Source: Odiellus spinosus
Taxonomy: Eukaryota > Arthropoda > Arachnida > Opiliones > Phalangiidae
DNA: 64,000 nucleotides
NCBI GenBank assembly: GCA_963920705.1
Contig: OY987237.1
Location: 5,424,601 to 5,488,600, forward strand
Direction: 5' to 3'
Positions 59,801 through 64,000 of the stretch are shown here, piece after piece. Numbering within the stretch: position 1 is the first letter of the stretch; every line of letters starts with the position of its first letter. The notes beneath the pieces are model-generated. The model ran no database searches. It was not told the DNA's origin and saw nothing but the letters and a program-made list of their open reading frames with translations. The position numbers were made by a program, and so were the translations under genes.

Positions 59801-62800
59801 TCTTATAGCTTTAACGCCTAAACGGCCACGGACCGACAAATAGCCGCGAGCCAACTTTTCTTTGATAGGTTCATGGTCGAAAAAGGGGACTAAAATAAAT
59901 ACAGACAATGCTCAATTCTTTTAACTGCAGCCCATTACGTAACAGAGAAACATTTTGAGATTTCAACGGATACAAAGACCGCTTTCAGTCGAAATCTTAA
60001 GAACTCAAATCAGAGCCAGTTTAAAGGAAGCCTAGGTTTGTATGTATTGAAAAATCAAAACTTATTCTAACAATAAAACATCCCATTCTAAATGTTTCGG
60101 AGGAAAATGAACATCGACAACGTATTATGGAAATTCCGCTAAGTTACATTTATTTGAGACATTCCGATTACTTTAATGTTGGGTGCAATTTACAACTACT
60201 TGCTGCGTAAGAATTGAACTTTCATTTGTCAACACCAGTAAAATTATGAAATGTCAACTTTTAAATAAACGAATCAGAGAACGGGTAGGTCAGGGTTCAT
60301 ACAGCGTAAAAAAAATCTTAATGTTTTTAACACTTTACGCGAAATTTTCTGACCATGGTGAATAACTTTAATTATTGTTTTAATTTTTAATATTTAATGC
60401 CTTAATTAGAAATTATCGAAAAAGCTATGGTAGGCGGGTTTTGTCATAAAATAACAGAAGGGCTTCAGATGCGTAATTTGATATTGAACAAATCAATAAA
60501 TAAATCTTAAAATTTAAACATTTCCAATAAATTTTATAAAAAGGTTATTAAAATTACTTCAATATACCATTTAACCTCGAATCTAAGCCTAATCTACAAG
60601 TACTTGTAGACAGATTAAATGGAAGAATTTAAATAATAAATTTATTTTAATTACGCATTTAAACTGGTAATTAGTCGCCATCGGAGGTTTAAATAAATGA
60701 GGATATAAGGGAGGTATTCCGGTAAATTAATGATAAAGATCTTAAAAGAAAATTCCTCTTTGTATCAACTAATTACTTTTTTAACACGAAAAAAACAAGC
60801 CTATTGATTTTTTTTTTTACTTTTTAAATGAATTTAAGATCTATTTAAGCTTAAAGGGACCACGAAACCCGTTTTCAAAATGACTAATTCTTACTGATCA
60901 AGCCAGAGCAGGTCATTTAAAAAAAATCTCCAAATATATGTTGGTTCGAAATATCAATATTTCATCTTCAAAATGAATAAAAGCATTTGTCAAAATAATT
61001 TTAATTTTAGAGCAATTACATGGTCAGGCTCCATTAAAACCGAGTTCGAGGTGCAAGCTCAAACAGAGTTTAACCTTGACAACGTTCGCGCCACAAGCGC
61101 GCGAGCTTAGATTTTTCTTTACATTCAAATGGAACTAGTCCCGAGTTAGGCTTAGCGTAAAACCAACCAGAAGAAGCTTTCTTCATCTTTTAAGAGGTAA
61201 TAGCTAGAATAATTGATCGGTAAGTCATTTTATTATCGTTATGGCTTATTAATTTACGTGTACTCCGTATTGTCCCGGCAACCACAGCGCATGCCTCATG
61301 GGTTGCCTGCTACGTTGTAGCGAAATAAACATTAAATGAATCAAGGAATTTACTGGTCCATGTGGCCTTTTATTCAAAATGAATTGGAAATCACTTTTGG
61401 ACATCAAGTTATACGACCAAAATTTACGTTTCATTGATATTTCTATCCTAAAAACAGTTGTAACTCGAAATTCGCGAACAGAGGTTCCTTGGTCCCTTTA
61501 ACTCTACATGACATAGCTTTCCACTGTGTAACTACGAAGGTATAGGAAGTTGTATCGGTAAGCCCCTTCTTTAATTGCAATTACCAACTTATTATAGAAG
61601 TTGGCCCCTAGGCCTTTTTTCTTCTTCTTCGCTTGACGTTATAGCGTGAGACACCGGGTTAAAAATTAATCACCCAGAGATTGAGTTGTCTCGTCTGCAC
61701 GAAGACTGTTTACAGTACTATTTTAATTCTTAATAAGATGTAACATGAAGTATTAATACGCCTAGGTTTCGCTTGATTGTAAACTGTATTTCACGAGGAG
61801 TATATTAGAATCAATTTATCTTTTCAGGAAGGTCAAAGCGTAGACTGCATTTATCTCATAAAAACTAAACTAAACGGATTAAAGGTAGAATAGGTCGGTG
61901 TGCAACGACAAAGTGTTATTATTTAGTTCGTTCATTGATTTAGAAACAATTGAGGGAAAGGCACGAAGCGAGTATAATAAGCATAATTTTATCCCTGCAT
62001 TTTATTTTAATGAATAGTAACAAGTTTGTGAACTGCTTAGAGTCCGTTGGGTTACTTACACAAGTTTGCAATATGGTAAAAGGCAGGACGAAAGAATTTA
62101 AACGGATAATATTATATTTATCTCCCACCTATTCTATCTATTGGCTTTAAATGATGAGACATACTATACAGACTATATCAACCATGATTTTCCAGCACCC
62201 GCCACCTGTTTTTCAATGTAATTTTAAATATGAAATAAACGTGTCAAACTGTATCATATTATAGAAAATTGTGATAAAATAAGACTAAAACGTGTCCACT
62301 AACCATGCGCGAATATAATTTAAGGTAATAAAGTTAAGATTTATAAAGCTTTTAAATGATAGTTAGGTTTTCTAACTCGATTCTACTTTATTGATTGTAC
62401 CGGTCTAAATAAAGCAAGTAACGAGGCTTAACAGGCTTCGAAATCAAAACAAAGGATTTCTTTGTTTCGGAGTTTCTTCATTAAATCTCGGTAGCTAGCT
62501 AGATAGGATATTGCACGGAAGGCTTATTATATAAAGGAATATATAATATTAACCCCCGCCAGGCTTCTTCAACGTAACGAAGCTAATAATTAGATTATTT
62601 TCGTATCGGGTTGAAGCTCCTTGCTAGATGATATTAACCGAAAACTCGTCTGACACGCGCTGGCTTTGTTCTCGCTGCGAATCAAGGTAAAGTCTAACGT
62701 GAAAAATCTCGATTTATATATACACACGCAACTTGACTCGACTCAGGCCTTAATCATATCCAAACCTAAAACTCGACGTTGAAGATGCACTCGTCTTTAG

Positions 62801-64000
62801 ATTTTTCACATACTCTTCAAAACTAATATTTGCATAAGCCTTATTTCTACAAAAGGAGACTTTCTCCATTCTGAATTATTATCCTGGAATCCGAGACAAC
62901 TATCATTACGACCAGTACATTGTTAGTTTAGTAAATACCGAAAACTTGTTTTAATACATTCTTCCCTCATGTACTCTAAACCAATCAGAAAAGTTATCAC
63001 TGCCAATGTTAAGGCGGAGTGTTTAGCGATGTTAAGCTCAAGACGAAAAAGTAGTTCGCAAAATTTTATGGCTAGATACGTTGTTTAAAGATCTGGAAGA
63101 TAATCGACATAAGGCAGAGACTGCTTCCTCCAACTGGCCAATATAAACCGCGTGAAAGGAGAAAAGGCATATCGCGAAGCCATCGGGTTTAATTTCCAAC
63201 AAGAGTCATTTTGTCGTCCTAGCCGCGAGTTAACTGCTTTGGACCAAAATATAAAAATTCTTATCTTTCCAAAATTTCAGTCTACTTGACTAAATATCAA
63301 AAGGTTTCCGCGTGTTGTTCGTTTCTGAATAAGGCTGGGTTAGAGATGCGCCAAGGATTATTACCGAGGAAACGCGTGGCCACGCGGAAGATCGCGAAAT
63401 TAACGCTAATCTAGATTTAAAACTGTACTTCGATATGTTCTTGGTTTAATATTGGTAAGGAGATTAATTTGCGCAAGACGTATACGAGGTATTTTACTTC
63501 CAAATTAAGAGTAGGCTTAATATCTGCCCCAGTAAACCACATCGAATGTTAAAGTCTGCCCCAATTAAAGTAGTACTATTTTTTGTAATTATTTGGTTTG
63601 TATCATTTGCACTTGAGTACATACGTGTGTGATACGAGTTAATCGAAGTAAAAGCTGCTCCATTGTTTGTAAAACAATTAAAACTTATAGCTTAGAAAAT
63701 ATAGTAATAATCAGTACAAGTTTAGAGTTACATCCTTTTTGCAATTTTTAGGAAATCCAAATTATATACAAAATTTTATGAAGATTAGCTTAGAAGGTTC
63801 TGAAAATTATAACCTATTCAGACTAGCAATAGACAAAGGACAATAGAATAATGAGCATGAATAGGATATAGGTGGTATAGACAAAAGCTCAGTAGCATCT
63901 TTAGTGAAATTTGACGTACGTATAAAACAAAGCATTTCCAAATATTGTGAAAGTCTTAAATCTCAGACATCGAGTCAGATTATTAAAATCATTCGTATTA
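56898..64000. other. No recognisable gene
   Basis: 7.1 kb of AT-rich sequence. Small inverted repeats are seen, such as CTACAAGTACTTGTAG (60594-60609). Short open frames (58749-58943 +, 59705-59908 -, 60183-60365 +, 61249-61434 -, 61950-62150 +) have no recognisable domain or splice partners. A first exon or regulatory DNA of a neighbouring gene could be hidden here but cannot be shown from the sequence alone. Confidence 0.45.

Overview
The window looks like nuclear DNA from an arthropod, most likely an insect. It is AT-rich, its genes are split by spliceosomal introns, and it is dominated by tandem satellites and short non-autonomous transposons. The only two genes I can support are the C-terminal exons of a CDK14/Eip63E-type cyclin-dependent kinase (+ strand, 6056-7953) and a small secreted or GPI-anchored Ly6/three-finger protein (- strand, two exons, 29721-30845). 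The closest match I recognise for the kinase is Drosophila Eip63E and vertebrate CDK14. The species cannot be named from sequence alone.

Layout. 1-6055: intergenic or upstream-intron DNA with one full MITE and pieces of two other repeat families. 6056-7953: seven kinase exons; the N-lobe exons lie off the left edge or are not recognisable. 8640-9480: a decayed tandem repeat. 11951-27066: a 15-kb composite satellite made of blocks with 15-, 16-, 17-, 18-, 19-, 22-, about 30- and 32-bp periods. Most blocks share a GGGGTGT-type core, and the array flips orientation at 16628, so it is a large asymmetric inverted repeat. 27067-34983: the Ly6 gene plus several short foldback elements and a tRNA-headed SINE-like copy. 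34984-37988: exactly 143 copies of a 21-bp satellite whose only variants are nested CpG transitions. 37989-48410: dispersed MITEs. 48411-54176: a near-perfect 2.88-kb tandem duplication, each copy carrying a 26-bp AT-rich satellite and a foldback element. 54177-64000: mostly unassigned DNA with a third copy of the 7-bp-TSD MITE.

Many long open frames occur in the satellites (up to about 1750 codons). They come from repeat units that lack stop codons in several frames and I do not regard them as genes. The most unusual content is structural: the foldback composite satellite with higher-order repeats and hairpin inserts, and the 21-bp array that records an ordered series of CpG losses. The two genes show no evident functional link to each other.
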